From Lunularia cruciata (lineage: Eukaryota; Streptophyta; Marchantiopsida; Lunulariales; Lunulariaceae), in contig OX419757.1 in NCBI GenBank assembly GCA_948567375.1, forward strand, positions 35,526,001-35,590,000: a stretch of 64,000 bases of DNA, given 5' to 3'. Position numbers and translations under genes: made by a program. Position 1 is the first letter of the stretch. Each line of letters starts with the position of its first letter. Under the pieces are notes generated by a model. The model was not told the DNA's origin and did no database searches. It saw nothing but the letters and a program-made list of their open reading frames with translations. Positions 34,690 through 47,100 of the stretch are shown here, one piece after another.

Positions 34690-35376
34690 TGTAACACCCA
34701 TTTGTGCACGTGTGTGGTATTGTAATATTTAACTTAGTATAACAAGTACTTGGGAGATATTATTTATATAGATAAAGGATTGTTCTACATTAGTCATGAT
34801 TAGCTAAATTTAGTCATAGCTAAGATAGTGGGGACCTTACTTTAGAGGAAGTGGAAAAGATGAGCACCACTATTTTGGATTTTAATGTGTTAACTTGGTA
34901 TTATTCCTAGGTGTTTGGCTTTGAAGAAAGAGTTACTCTTGGGCCCATAATTTTTTTTGTTTTGGATTCTTCTATACTCCAAGGATAGCCAATGTGAAGG
35001 AATCCTTGACTTAGTGGTTGGGTCAAGATAAGATCACATGCTTAATGGAATATGCCCATGTGGATGGATATTCTTTTATACTTTTTGACTTTACTTGACT
35101 TTTAGCCTAGTAACTTGAGTTACTATGGTAAATAGTAACTTTAGTGTGTAACTATTTCACAAGTATATAAACAAGGGGTGAGGAGGTACTCATCATCCTT
35201 TCATTTGCAACTATCTCTCTCTCATGGAGTTCTCTAGTGAGCAATGTGTTGAGTCTTGGAGTGTTAGCCTTGGAGGAGTATGATGAAGTTGTGGGTTCCT
35301 TGCCTTCTTAGTCCATGGTGCACTACTATAATATCCATCAAAGATTCATCCTTAGTGAGAGATAGGCCGGCTCACA
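34690..35376 (+). repeat. 5' LTR of element A, then primer-binding-like site
   Basis: Starts tgtaacaccc and ends ggctcaca (687 bp), with a TATA box (tatataaa) at 35164-35171. It is followed by ttttggttccatcgtcgtgacc, a worn version of the site seen intact in element B. Confidence 0.88.
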
Positions 35377-36183
35377 TTTTTGGTTCCATCGTCGTGACCC
35401 CTCTAGAAGGCAAGATAATGTTTTGCGTTCAATTCTACATTAGGTAAAAGGAGGCTATGAGAGAACATTAGGGGAGGAGAGAGCTTGACTTATGTTAGAG
35501 AACCAAGACCCATTTTTATACCATATAGTTCATTATGATGTCTTTGAGGTGATTTTGTACATTTTGTACACATGAGAGGATTTGGAGAGATTGTGTGAGA
35601 TGAATTGCAGATTTTGGAGATTAAGGTGATTTTGGGCAAAATCTCAAGTTTGAGATCTACACTTGAAATTTCTACACATGATAGCTTGGGTTATCCTTCA
35701 GTTAGCACACTTGAAATTATTTTGAGAGCTATTATGAACACTGAGCCAAAACTTTTGAAAATTGATAGGGTAAACTACTCCCACAACTGCATGCTCTCTG
35801 GAAAATTGTATAGAGTTTGCCATTTCTTCAATTTTTAGTGATTGCTCTGAATTTTCGAAGAAAATTTAGTGCATTATATCCTACATTTTTACACAAAAAT
35901 AGAGAGAGATCATTCTTGCGCAAGGAGTTACAAGTTTTTAAAGTGAGGGAGGTGGTTTTCAGACCAAATCTGAAATATGTGTGATGAATAGAAAGGTCTC
36001 TAGGCCAAATGGCTTGATGAAAAGATCTTATATTTTGCAAGGAGAGATGCCTTAAAGCTGTGATCAAGTTTGAAATTTTTTAGAGGATTATGACATACGA
36101 GTTGATAGATTTGAGTGACATTGTGAAGAGTGGTCAATTCTACGGAGTATGAGAGTAAAAAAAAACATGTTTGAGTGTTTAGA

Positions 36184-36674
36184 CTCATCTTGGGAGCATG
36201 GAGGGTCACCAAGAGTAGAAATTGAGACTATGCAAGGTTCCCCAAGGGTTTGAGGTGATTTTAGGGGTGGATTTGAGGAAAAGAGAGTTTAGAATAGAAT
36301 TTGAAGAGAGTGTTGAGAGGATCTAAAAACCTACACCACTTGGAGGAAATGGTGAGTCTAAGTACTTTCTATGCAGAGAGAAGGGAAATAAGGCAAGTTC
36401 ATGTCTATTGAATTTTGAGACCAAGAGTTTGAGTGAAAAGAGAGGCCTACTTGACTTGGGTTTGCATGTTGGACCTTCTTCACCAAGATTGGGAAGGAGA
36501 ACATCTAAGACCAAGGAGTTGTGTGAGGTTTGTGGAGTGGAAGGACTTCCAAAAGGACATGAGTGTAGTGGAGTAAAAGCAATTTTGGAGACTTTGGTGA
36601 AGGATCTTGGAGAGAGTCTTAGTACAACTACAAAAGTACTATCACTTTCATCAGCTAGTTCTCAAGATCAATAA
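36184..36674 (+). pseudogene. Relic of the accessory zinc-knuckle frame, element A
   Basis: Corresponds to 48744-49241 in element B. A CAA-to-TAA stop breaks it near 36325. Its knuckle is damaged: the first Cys reads Tyr and the His reads Asn (FLCREKGNKASSC). The second Cys block, CEVCGVEGLPKGHEC, is still present. Confidence 0.65.
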
Positions 36675-36900
36675 TGGAGATAATCTTTCAACTTATGGAT
36701 AAACTATCTATGTGAGTTTGATTAATATGCGCTCTAGGATTTGATGTTGCTATAGAAATTTTGGAGCAACCTGAACCTTTTGTATTCCCTAGGGTGGATT
36801 ACTCTCAAATTGTGTTAGTCATGTATATACTCTATTAGTTATAAAGTGAGAGAAAAAAAAGAAAAAAAATTGAGAGAAAAGAAAGATAGTGAGGGTTAAG

Positions 36901-39900
36901 ATGGGGAAACTTTTGATTTTCTTTGGCAAGGATAGAGAAGATTTGGAGGTCTTTATGAGAGACTTCAAAAGAGCTTGCATAGGAAACAACAAGAGGAGGA
37001 AGAATGAATGGGCCTCATTATTACCAGATTTCTTTGAGGATGTAGCACTTACATGGTATGAGTCAAAATACCAAAAGAGAGAGAGAGAAAGAGGAGGGAT
37101 GGGCAAGAAGAGTCTTGGGAGAGTTTGACTTCAACACTCATTGAGAAATTTCTTCCAGATGAGAGTTATGAGACTGATGAGTGAGGTTACCTTTCTCAAG
37201 CAAGGAGATGGAGAGAAAGTGAGAGTCTATGTGGAAAGAGTGGAAAAGTTAGAGTCCAGATTTTGCATAGTATTGAGGAAAGGTGGAGATGATGTGGAGA
37301 CTACTATGATTAGCATATGGGCCATGCTCACCAAGAATTTTATGGGAGGATTGAGACCACAAATTAGAAGCAAGGTGAGATATGAGAAACCTTCTTCCAA
37401 GGTTGAAGCTATATAGATCGCAATTCATATGGAGGAGAGTTTGGAAGGAGATGAGAGTGATTTAGTAGTGAAGAAGGTTGTGCATCCTCCTCAAGGTAAC
37501 AAGTATGGTGGAACTTCTGATACTTTGGTGACAAGGGTTGCACCACAAGTAGTAGTTGCTCTAGTTCTTGCACCCCTACCAAAGGATCCACTTCAAACCA
37601 TCACTAAATAACTTGCAGATCTCAAGATCAATATAGTGCAACTATGTGAGAAGAGAGAGGTGGATCAAAATGTAGGGAGAGGACCTAGGAGTTATGGAAA
37701 CTATCCATATAGAGGAGGCTAACCAACAAAAAATTTCAATGATAGAAATTGTTTTGGTTGTGGAGGAAGAGGCCATATCCAAAGGAGTTGCTCAAATTCC
37801 ACTTACCATGGGGGAAGGGGTTATGAGGGAGCCAATAGAGGGAAAGAGGGAGGAAGTGAAACCCAAGTGGCTCCTAATCCCAAAAAAAGGTAAGGGCATA
37901 GCATCCATAGATGTGGTTGAGAGCAAGTATGAGAAAGGGAAGGGCTCAAACTCCAAAGGTCTTCATTTGGATCTTTTGACACAAGATAAGAAGAGAGCTC
38001 ATTTTGCCGAGGATGTGTACTCTTCTCAAGGATTTACTCCTAGCCAAGATACTCCTATGCCTACTAAGAGCACTTGCACAAGCACTTCAACACCATCAAT
38101 AACAAATACTCCAAGAAAGAAGTTGGAGATGGAGGACTTCTTGATATCAAAGCAACAATAGAACTACAATATCTTGGAGGATGTTAGTAGTCACAAGGCT
38201 AACATCACAGTGGGCCAACTGATTGCTTTGAATCCTACTTTGAGAAAGGAGCTTAGAGGTGGTTTGAGTTCTACAAGGAGCAAGAGGAAGAAGAAGGCAA
38301 AAGCTCTAGTATCAATGGGGGTGGTGGATGCTAAACCAACACCATGGGAGGCTTGTGAATATGCCTCCAAGATTGATGTGAGAGAGAATAGTCACAACAC
38401 CAAAGATGCATTGGTTGATGGAGAATCAACAGTGAATGCCATGTTAGAAAGGTTGATGAAGAAGTTGGGGATGATACCCTCAAGACCTTCAACATTTGTG
38501 GTAAGCATGGCAAACAAGCAACGAGTTCGATCAGTAGGGGTGATGGATAAGGTAGTAGTTTCAGTTATGGGAGTTCAAAATCTCATGGATTTCCAAGTCT
38601 TGAAGGATTCAAGCTATGACTTACATCTTGGGAGGCCATGGTTGAGAGCAGCATGCACAACTGATCAATGACACAAAGGGTACTTGAGGATTGGGCCATC
38701 AAACCATAGAGTCACAGTTCCTGTGACTAACACCACCAACACTTCACATTTAGATATACCGTCTTCTGATTATTGGGAATCAAATTCTAAAGAAGGAGCT
38801 TTAGGTGTGGACACAAGCATGGAAGAAGAGACTTCCACGGAGGAGGATGAATTTGAATCTAATTCAGATGTGTATCCCTTGGGTGCTATGGAATTTCACC
38901 TAAGCCAAAGGTTTTGAAGGACCCAAATAAATCACCATTGATCCTTGAGGAGATAGAGAGGAGGTTATATACCCTCAAGTATGGTCCAAATGTTACCAAG
39001 GAGGAGAAGGTGAGATTTGAGGAGATTTTCTACAAGTTCATCCACGTGTTTGCTTTTAGTTACAAGGATTTGAAGGAAGTCACCTTAAAGGAACACAAGA
39101 TTGAGGTGGAGTCACATGCAAGACCAGTCTTCCAAAAGCAACATTGCATTAGCCCACCAATAGCTTTGGTTGTGAAGGAGGAGATTGATAAGCTCAAGGA
39201 AGCCGGATTTATCTTTGAGGTGGAGAATTCGGAATGGGTGTCTCCTATTATGATTGTGAAGAAAAAGAATGGCAAGCTTTGGGTATGTGTGGATTACAAG
39301 AAGCTTAATGTTGCTACTAAGAAGGACTATTACCCTTTGCCATTCATTGATGAGATCTTAGAGGAGGTGGAAGGTCATGAAAGGTACAGTTTTGGAGATG
39401 ATTATAGTGGGCATAACCAAATCAAGATTGCACCAAAGCATCAACAACTCACCACATTCACCACACCTTGGGGAACTTACGCTTTCAAGGTCATGACTTT
39501 TGGGCTTTGCAACACTCCAACCACATTCCAACGGTTCATGAATAAGGTATTTGAGCCTTTCATTTTGAAATATGTGAGAGACTTCATTGACTACTTTTGT
39601 GTCTATGGGAGCAAGGAGGAGCACTTTGAGCGCCTAATCAAGGTCTTGCAATGGTTGGATGTGGCAAATGCATCCCTCAACCCAAAGGAGTGCATTTTTG
39701 GATGTGAAAAAGGTCTACTTTTGGGGCACATCATCTCCAAGGATGGAATAGCAATTAATCTTGAGAATATGAGGAAAATCTTAGACCTTCCATTCCTTTC
39801 AAGCTTGACAAAGTTATGCCAATTATTGGAGATGGTTGGGTACTATAGGAGGTTCATCTTCTCATTTTCCAAAAAGGCTTATGCATTGACCATTAACATG

Positions 39901-41747
39901 AAGAAGGGTGTAGATTATATGGTGATTTTGGAAGACAAGGAGGCTCTCAAAGCTTTTGAGGAGCTCAAGCAATCCCTTGTTGTAGCTCCAATTCTTGCTA
40001 AACTTGATTGGAGTAAGCCTTTCATCCTCTACATTGATGCTTCTAATGTAGCTATAGCATGTACTCTTAGTCAATTAGACCAAGATGGGTATGATCATCC
40101 AATAGCTTATGCTAATAGGCAGATGGTTTCAATAGAAAAGAACTACTCTGTCACAAAGAAAGAAAGGTTTCTCTCTTTATTGGCAGTGATTTTTGGTCTC
40201 AAGAAGTTTAGACACTACTTGATTGAAGTCACCATTGTCACGGATCACAAGGCTTTGAAGTACATCTTCAACAAGCCTAATGTGGAAGGAAGGCTAGCAA
40301 GGTGGATGATACTCTTGTCTAAGTATGACTACATCTTTGAAGATAGGCCAAGAAAGAAACATGCAAATGCTGATTTGTTATCTAGGGCCAATGATCATGA
40401 TAGAGATGAGCCAATGGATGATTCCTTCTTGGATGAGGATCTCATAACAATCTCAATCACTCAAGAGGTTCCAATGGAGTATAAGAAGATTGTGGATTTT
40501 GTGACAAGATGTAACTATCCAAAAGGGATGCATGGTAGGGAGAGGACTGCCCTTGCAACAAGATCTAGACCTTACACAATGGTGGAGGATATTATTTTTC
40601 ACCAAGGAGTAGATGGTCTACTTCAAAAGAGCAGTGGGTAAGGAAGAGTCTATCTTACTCATAAAGGAGTTTCATGAAGGTTTAGTGTGTGGATGACACT
40701 TTGCAAGAAAGGTGACTGCTTTCAAGATTCTAGATGCAAGTTACTATTGGAGAGGGATTTTCAAGGATTGTCTTGATTATTGCAAAACTTGTCATGTTTG
40801 TCAAGCTTTTGCTAGAAAGTCTACATCCACTCTACCACTTAGATCAATTCCATTGCTAGGACCTATTGAGAAGTGGGGAATTGATTTTGTAGGTCCTCTC
40901 AATAGAACCCCAAGGAACAATTGGTACATTGTGGTAGTTATTGATTACCTTACCAAGTGGGTTGAGGCTAGACTATTGAGAGACAAGAATGAAGATGAAG
41001 TGGGTAGATTTCTTTATGAACGCATTATAACTAGGTTTGGATACCCTTTGAAGTTAGTTTCTAATAGAGGAGGAGAGTTTACAGGAAGCATCACTACAAC
41101 CATGCTATGACATTTCTCTATCATACATAGAGTAACTACATCCTATAAGCCAAATTCCAATGGCTTGGCAGAGAGAACAAATCGGACCTTGTGCATGATG
41201 TTGGCCAAAGATGCAGAAATGGAGAGGGCTAAACATCATTGGGACAAGAGGAGTCATGTAGTTTTGTGGGAGTACAAGACAACCATGAAGACTTCTACCA
41301 GATATTCTCCATTTCAATTGGTATATGGTATTGAATCTACCTTACCTATTCACTTTGATCTTCCTACCTTCCAAAGCATTCATAGGAGATTGAAGAAAGC
41401 ACAAAGAGGTGATGCAAAGAAGTCAAGGAAGGATCAACTCATGGAGTTGGAAGAGGCAAGAGTGGTTGCTATTGTTTGAGTGGAGCAAGCACAAAGGAAA
41501 CAAAAAGAGAACTATGACAAGAAGTAAGGCAAGAAGAAGGTGGAGCCTTTCAAAGAAGGTGATTGGGTAATGTTGCTTGATTCCATTTGATTCAAGAGAG
41601 TGAAAAAGAAGTTTTTGCCTAAGTACTTTGGACCTTTCATAATGGAGAAGGTGTGGGAGATTTACACCTATGATCTCAAGGAGTTGGGAGGAAGACACTT
41701 TGATAGGATTAACCATGATAAGTTGAAGATGTATCATAGAAGGTAGG
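36901..41747 (+). pseudogene. gag-pol of element A (Ty3/gypsy), broken
   Basis: Order: gag (36901-37600), worn zinc knuckle (about 37750), protease region (38174-38671), reverse transcriptase and RNase H (38914-40641) and integrase (40642-41747). Landmarks in reverse transcriptase are VCVDYKKLN and FGLCNTP. Its YxDD-like box reads FIDYF where element B has FIDDF, so an active-site Asp is lost. Integrase retains a Cys pair (CKTCHVC) and GIDFVGP. The second catalytic Asp reads Asn (VSNRGGEF) and the Glu is kept (AERTN). Compared with B the copy carries stops at 37612, 37723, 38159, 38669, 41108, 41478, 41525 and 41588, all C-to-T or G-to-A changes, plus frameshifts. The protein once replicated and inserted the element; it cannot now. 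Confidence 0.85.
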
Positions 41748-41793
41748 AGACCTTCACTTTGAGGATAAAGTGAAAACTTAGTCTTGGAGTAAA

Positions 41794-42474
41794 TGTAACA
41801 CCCATCTCTGCATGTGTGTGGTATTGTGATATTTAGCTTAGTATAACAAGTACTTGAGAGATGTTATTTATATAGATAAAGGATGGTTCATGATTAGCTA
41901 AAGTCAGTCATAGCTAAGATAGAGGGGACCTTACTTTAGAGGAAGTGGAAAAGATGAGCACCACTATTTTGGATTCTAATGTGTTGACTTGGTATTATTC
42001 ATAGGTGTTTGGCTTTGAAGAAAGAGTTGAGAACTCTTGGGCCCACAAGCCTTTTTGTTTTGGATTCTTCTATAGTCCAAGGATAGCCCATGTGAAGGAA
42101 TCCTTGACTTAGTGGTTGGGTCAAGATAAGATCACATGCTTGGTGGAATATGCCCATGTGGATAGATATTCCTTTATACTTTTTGACTTTACTTGACTTT
42201 TAGCCTAGTAACTTAAGTTACTAAGGTAAAAAGTAACTTTAGTGTGTAACTATTTCACAAGTATATGAACAAGGGGTGAGGAGGTACTCATCATCCTTTC
42301 ATTTGCAACTATCTTTCTCTCATGGAGTTCTCTAGTGAGCAATCTATGTAGTCTTGGAGTGTTAGCCTTGGAGGAGTATGATGGAGTTGTGGGTTCCTTG
42401 CCTTCTTAGTCCATGGTGCACTACCATTATAGCCATCAGAGATTCATCTTGAGTGAGAGATAGGCCGGCTCATA
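41794..42474 (+). repeat. 3' LTR of element A
   Basis: Matches the 5' LTR but is 681 bp. It has lost a short block near 41885 and carries many substitutions, including a changed TATA box (tatatgaa at 42262). It ends ctcata where the consensus is ctcaca. The divergence marks A as old. Confidence 0.85.
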
Positions 42475-44180
42475 TGTCACGCCATTTGTAATTCCGCATC
42501 TAGATGCTCGGACACTGGAGTTCCAGTGATGGTAGTTAGAGTTATTCTAGCAGTTTCTCAGGGACTACTTTCCGATGGTTAGATTTTGTGTTCGGGGTAC
42601 TGACTTCACGGTGGGGCCCACCGTCACTTTGCACCGTTTGCACCGTCGAGTGTGCCGTCAGCGGGACCGTTAGGGTTTCAGGGCTAGCTCGAGTCCAAGG
42701 GGTATAGTTTCGAAGGTGAGCTCCAGAGAGCTCACTTCTCTGATGTTGAGCCTTCGAGTTCCTGGCTATGGTGGACAAAGGCCGGCGAGCGTCACCTGGA
42801 TTCTCTATGCTTGAGTGGGTGTGGCTTGATTGTAATCAGTGCCCAGTTGTTGGCAGTTTATAGAGTGACAGATCAAGTACTGATCTGAGTTGAGTTGAGT
42901 TGAGAATGTTAAGCAATCTGATTACATCAGAGAAGTGAAGTCAGGGGGAAATCGGGTGCAGGAACGTTGAGTGTTGGTGGTATCTCCAAGCTCGGTGGAT
43001 CGTGGTAGCTCGATTCAGGTTCTGTGTTTCCCTAGTGTGCAGAAGCTCGTGTAGTTGATGCAAATTTGGCAGTTAGGCGGACGGTGTGCGGAAGCGCTGG
43101 CCAAATTTCGAGCAAAGAAGGAGCAATTTTCGAGCAGTGTTGTGATTTTGAGCTCAAGAGGTGAAGGCAGGACCAATTTGCTGCGAGTTGGGCTCAGAAA
43201 GTGAAATTGAAGGTGGAGTTGGAAAGCTCTTCTCATGAAATTGTGATTTGGAAAAACCCGTTTTGTCAATTTGGCTCGAGTGGAAAGTTAGCAGGGGATT
43301 TGGCGGACATCCATCTTTAGGGTTTACGTCAGATTTACGTTAGATTTTGGGCCAGAATTGGAGGAGTTTCGCTGTTTGGCCAAATTTGGAGAAGTTTCGC
43401 TAGTTTGGAGGAGTTTCGCAGATTTGGAGAAGTTTTGCCAATTTTGGAGGAGGTTCGAAGTGGCAACAAGAAAGGCCTCATTTGGCTGAATTTTGGCGTT
43501 TCGAGGCTTCGAGGCATAGGGCTGTGGGCTATGAGAGGCTACGAAGGCCCAGAAGGGCCAGCAAGCCAGCTTGCTGGCGTGAGGCTAGCTACTTTAGTGT
43601 AGATCTTGGTCATTGGTTGGCAAAATCTGCCTTTCTTGCTAGATTGTGCGCAACAGGGTTTGACCCCTAGATCTCTTGTTCCTAGACTGGTGCCCTAGCC
43701 AACTGGTCCACCCTCACTTGTTGTCATATTGACTGTGCCACTGTTATCTATACACATGTAGCTTTGGCTAGGAGAGGCAGTTTGATCCCATTCTTGGTGA
43801 TCCTGGTAGCTTAGGACTTAGATACGAACTACTCTTATGTCAAATGCCAAATGGTGGCAGAGTCAATCCCGTGTTGTGTTATGAGATGGAGGGTTTTTGT
43901 TTAGATTTCTTGTGATTGGATCCCCTCCATTCTCTGCTTCTTGTTTGTGCACCACGTTTGTGTGAGGTGCCTTGACTTTTGAGCGTTGGTGCTCTAGTGT
44001 GCTCTCGGTGGTGAGGCTGGAGTGATGACCAGTCAGACTACCTTTGTTTCTCTCCGGTGAGGCAGGAAGTGATGACCTGCAGACCGTGAGAGTGCGTGTT
44101 ATGATGGCAGGTTACAGGTTGCCCTTCCCCTAGTGTAGTTATCTCGGTTAGAGTTACATTAGTGGGTGGTGTTTTAGTTA
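42475..44180 (+). repeat. Element C: putative 5' LTR and leader
   Basis: tgtcacgcc at 42475, directly after the LTR of A, looks like an LTR start. A sequence resembling an initiator-Met primer-binding site (tggtggcagagtc) occurs near 43853, so an LTR of about 1.37 kb is plausible. No second copy lies in the window to prove it. Inside are (ttgag)n near 42890-42905 and five imperfect units of ttggaggagtttcgc between 43358 and 43450. A tRNA-like segment lies on the minus strand at 43656-43725. No supported gene. Confidence 0.5.
43656..43725 (-). repeat. tRNA-like / Pol III promoter-like segment in the leader of element C
   Basis: On the minus strand tggaccagttgg (43710-43699) resembles an A box. 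About 32 bases later ggggtcaaaccc resembles a B box / T-arm. The intervening bases could form D- and anticodon-like arms, but a full cloverleaf is not convincing. It may be a SINE head or chance similarity. Confidence 0.3.
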
Positions 44181-47100
44181 GTGTTGGCACGCGGTGGTGT
44201 TGGCACTTGGTGGGGCACTTGCGGTTGCGACTTGCTGTTGCAGTTGGTGGTTTGGGTTTGTTGGTGTGGTTACTTTGTCACGACGGAGTTCTTTGGAGAT
44301 TCCAGAGGAGTTAGCCCTACAGTACGCAATGGGTTTACTCGGAGTGGTGCTCGGTATCAGCCTGTATCTCAGGTCCCAGTGAGGGAGGAGATTGACTTTG
44401 AGTTGGAGTTCGACACATGAGCTGATTCAGTTGAGAGTGCACTTGGTGTGTCCGCACCGTTGTTGTGGGACATGGACGAGATTTATGGGGCCTCCAAAGG
44501 CCCTTGGCGTTACTCTGGTACAGTGGGTACCATTGAGTTGGATGACTTCATCCAGGAGTTTGATAGTTGGTGTGATCTGCAGTAGATGCGGAACCCGACT
44601 TTGTTCACACCCTTCATGGCATGGAAGGGGTTGTTTCAGCACTTGGAGGGTCCACCGATGGATGATTACCATGAGTTCAGGAGAGCTCATTTGGAGGAGA
44701 TTGAGTTATGGAGACAGTATTGGTCTCCACACTATGTCTCCATCACTTCAGGCTCGGTGGCCAGGAGTAGATCGGCTGTACCTACGAGTTCTAGCTCGAG
44801 TAGTGTGGGTGGAGCTAGTGGAGGTGCACTAGCTGGAGATAGTGCTACTACGAGTGGAGGTACCGCTGCAAGAGGTGGTGTGGTACCGGGGTTTAACCCC
44901 ATGGTTGAGTTCTTCCTATGTTTGAGGCAGAACTACCAGGGAGTGCGGACTGACAAGCTGAGGAGCTTGCAGGAGTTCCAGCAAAAGGCTGGAGAGAGCC
45001 TACGCGAGGCATACACTCGCATGAGGCGGCTGATCAGTTTCACTCAGGGAGTTACTGAGGCCCAGGCAGTCCAGTTTTGGTATGGGATACTGGACAAGGA
45101 GTTGCGACGTAGAGTTCGTGATGCTACGTTGTTGCAGGCTACTTTGCCCACTTTGGCAGTAGTCTTTGGTTTGGCTGAGCGTATTGAGCTCAACATGGTG
45201 GAGGAGAGAGTGGTGACAGCTGGATTTGGTAGAGAGACCTCATCCACGGTTGTGACTTCTTCTAGAGTGCAGCAGAGTGCACCACGCCCAGTTGGTTTTT
45301 GAGGATAGGGTGGACAGCCCAAATCCTATGGAGCGAGTGGAGGGCCTAGTGGAGTTAGACCCTTACCCTCATTTTTGGGTCAGCAGCAGCCAGTGAGTGG
45401 TGGTGTTGCTTGTTGGACTTGTGGTGGACCTCACCATAGGAGAGAGTGTACTCAGGGCAGCGGACCTGATACCTCTGGTGCATCACAGCCAGCACAGAGG
45501 CAGTGTGAGCACTGCCATAGATTTGGTCATACTAGTGACCGGTGTTTTGACCTACACCCGGAGTTACGGAGTGGTAGGGCTGCTATGGCAGGTAGTAGAG
45601 GAGCTCCAGTTCATGGAGGACGAGGTGGTAGAGGTGGTGGTAGAGGATCTACACCTAGTAGGGGTGCAGTACCTGCCCTTACTTCTGACACAGCTATGGC
45701 TACTCGGATTGAGCAGTTGGAGCAGAGATTGGCTAGTATGGCTATTGCTCATAGGAGATCAGATTCGGGTGCTGAGGCTTCCACCTCATATGCTGGTGAT
45801 AGAGATGCTTTGGACTTCATGTGCGGAGCAGCACAGGTGGATGCATCTGCAGCAGTGACTAGGAGTGCAGTACGTGCTCCAGAGCCTAGAGGAGCATCAG
45901 TGGAGTTGGACCCACAGAGAGGAGAGGTTGGGAGACAGGTCAGACTTCCCCAGTCTTTCACGCTATCTGAGGCATTGCAGACGACATCCATGGTTCCTAG
46001 ACGTCCCAGTGCAGGTGTGGTAGGTGGTGATGGAGTACCTGAAGGAGTACCTGCTAGTCAGCCACCTGCTACTACACAAACTGAGTCTAGCATGATGTTG
46101 GGGGCGGCTCAGCTGATTATGTGGCATCCTTTATTTTCAGCCAGTGACATGTTTACATTGGGAGTTGACCCAGCCCCAGTGTTCCGATTGGCTGCCACGT
46201 TGTGTGAGAGTAGGGATGGTGCAGTTCATACTACTAGAGCAGAGGTGGTTGGTAGTGGAGCTGACTTGGTTGAGGAGCATGGGATCCGTTCAGCGACCAG
46301 TGGTTTATGGCAGGCAGCAACGGCTAGACTGGAGGAGTTGCCAGCTAGACCGGCCTTTGAGAGAGCGCGGTTTACACCTGGTGTTGTCCTATTGGATAAC
46401 CAGAGGGGGATCTTTCGTTTGGTGGGACCTTGAGGGAAGGTCTATACACCACAGAGAGTCTTGTTAGACTCTGGTGCGCAGCCCCTTATGTTGGGGAAGG
46501 CTGCAGTTGTTGGTCTGGAGTTACGGAAGACCGATGTGGAGAGATGTCCATTTCAGATCCAGACATCTCTAGGTGGTGGTTCGACACAGTACATCACACG
46601 TGGGGAGCTTGTTGTCCAGGTTCAGCCTGGTCATCCGACTGATAGCTCGGTGGTGAGAGCTCAAGCTATTGCGTCGATAACTGAGTCCTATGATGTGCTA
46701 GTTGGGGGAGCAGTGTTATACCCTATGGGTTTCAGTATTGACTATTGGGAGGAGACAGCCTCTTATAGACCTGGTTGGCAGTCTGGTGAGGGACGGGTAT
46801 GTCGCCTACCAGTACGCTTTAGTAGTGGCAGTCTTGGCTCACTACAGTCCGGGACCATGGCATCATCAGTTTTGGCTTTCAGCGGTGCAGTCACTTGGCC
46901 TGGTGACTTGTTGGAGGGGAACGCCCATGCAGAGGATACTCTAGTACCAGAGGAGATCACTCGACTTTGGAGTACGAGTGGGATTGTTCCATCCACCTTG
47001 GATGTTCCATTGTGGAGTTCAGAGGAGGCATTGCAGCAGCATGCGGATCAGTTGGTGCAGCAGGCTTGGAGTGGAGCCTTTGTACCATCAGGGGATGAGT

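Larger units (their letters stand above)
34690..42474 (+). mobile_element. Element A: full-length Ty3/gypsy copy, decayed
   Basis: Two LTRs (34690-35376 and 41794-42474) bound a degenerate gag-pol. It is a sister of element B, alignable along its whole length, but it has diverged LTRs and many stops. Unlike B it keeps the complete integrase region, so it shows the family's original layout. It starts inside the 3' part of a non-LTR element and abuts element C on the right. The 5-bp flanks (tggtc and tgtca) do not match, so there is no target-site duplication. Confidence 0.9.

Noticed and set aside
37694-38161. 155-codon frame in element A suggesting a separate protein
   Set aside because: Its first half is an out-of-frame reading of the zinc-knuckle region (element B has the same shadow at 50264-50470). 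Only the second half is true gag-pol frame after a frameshift.
45397-45858. 153-codon frame overlapping element C gag
   Set aside because: A hydrophobic shadow in another frame of the zinc-knuckle/Gly-rich region. The real frame has clear CCHC motifs.
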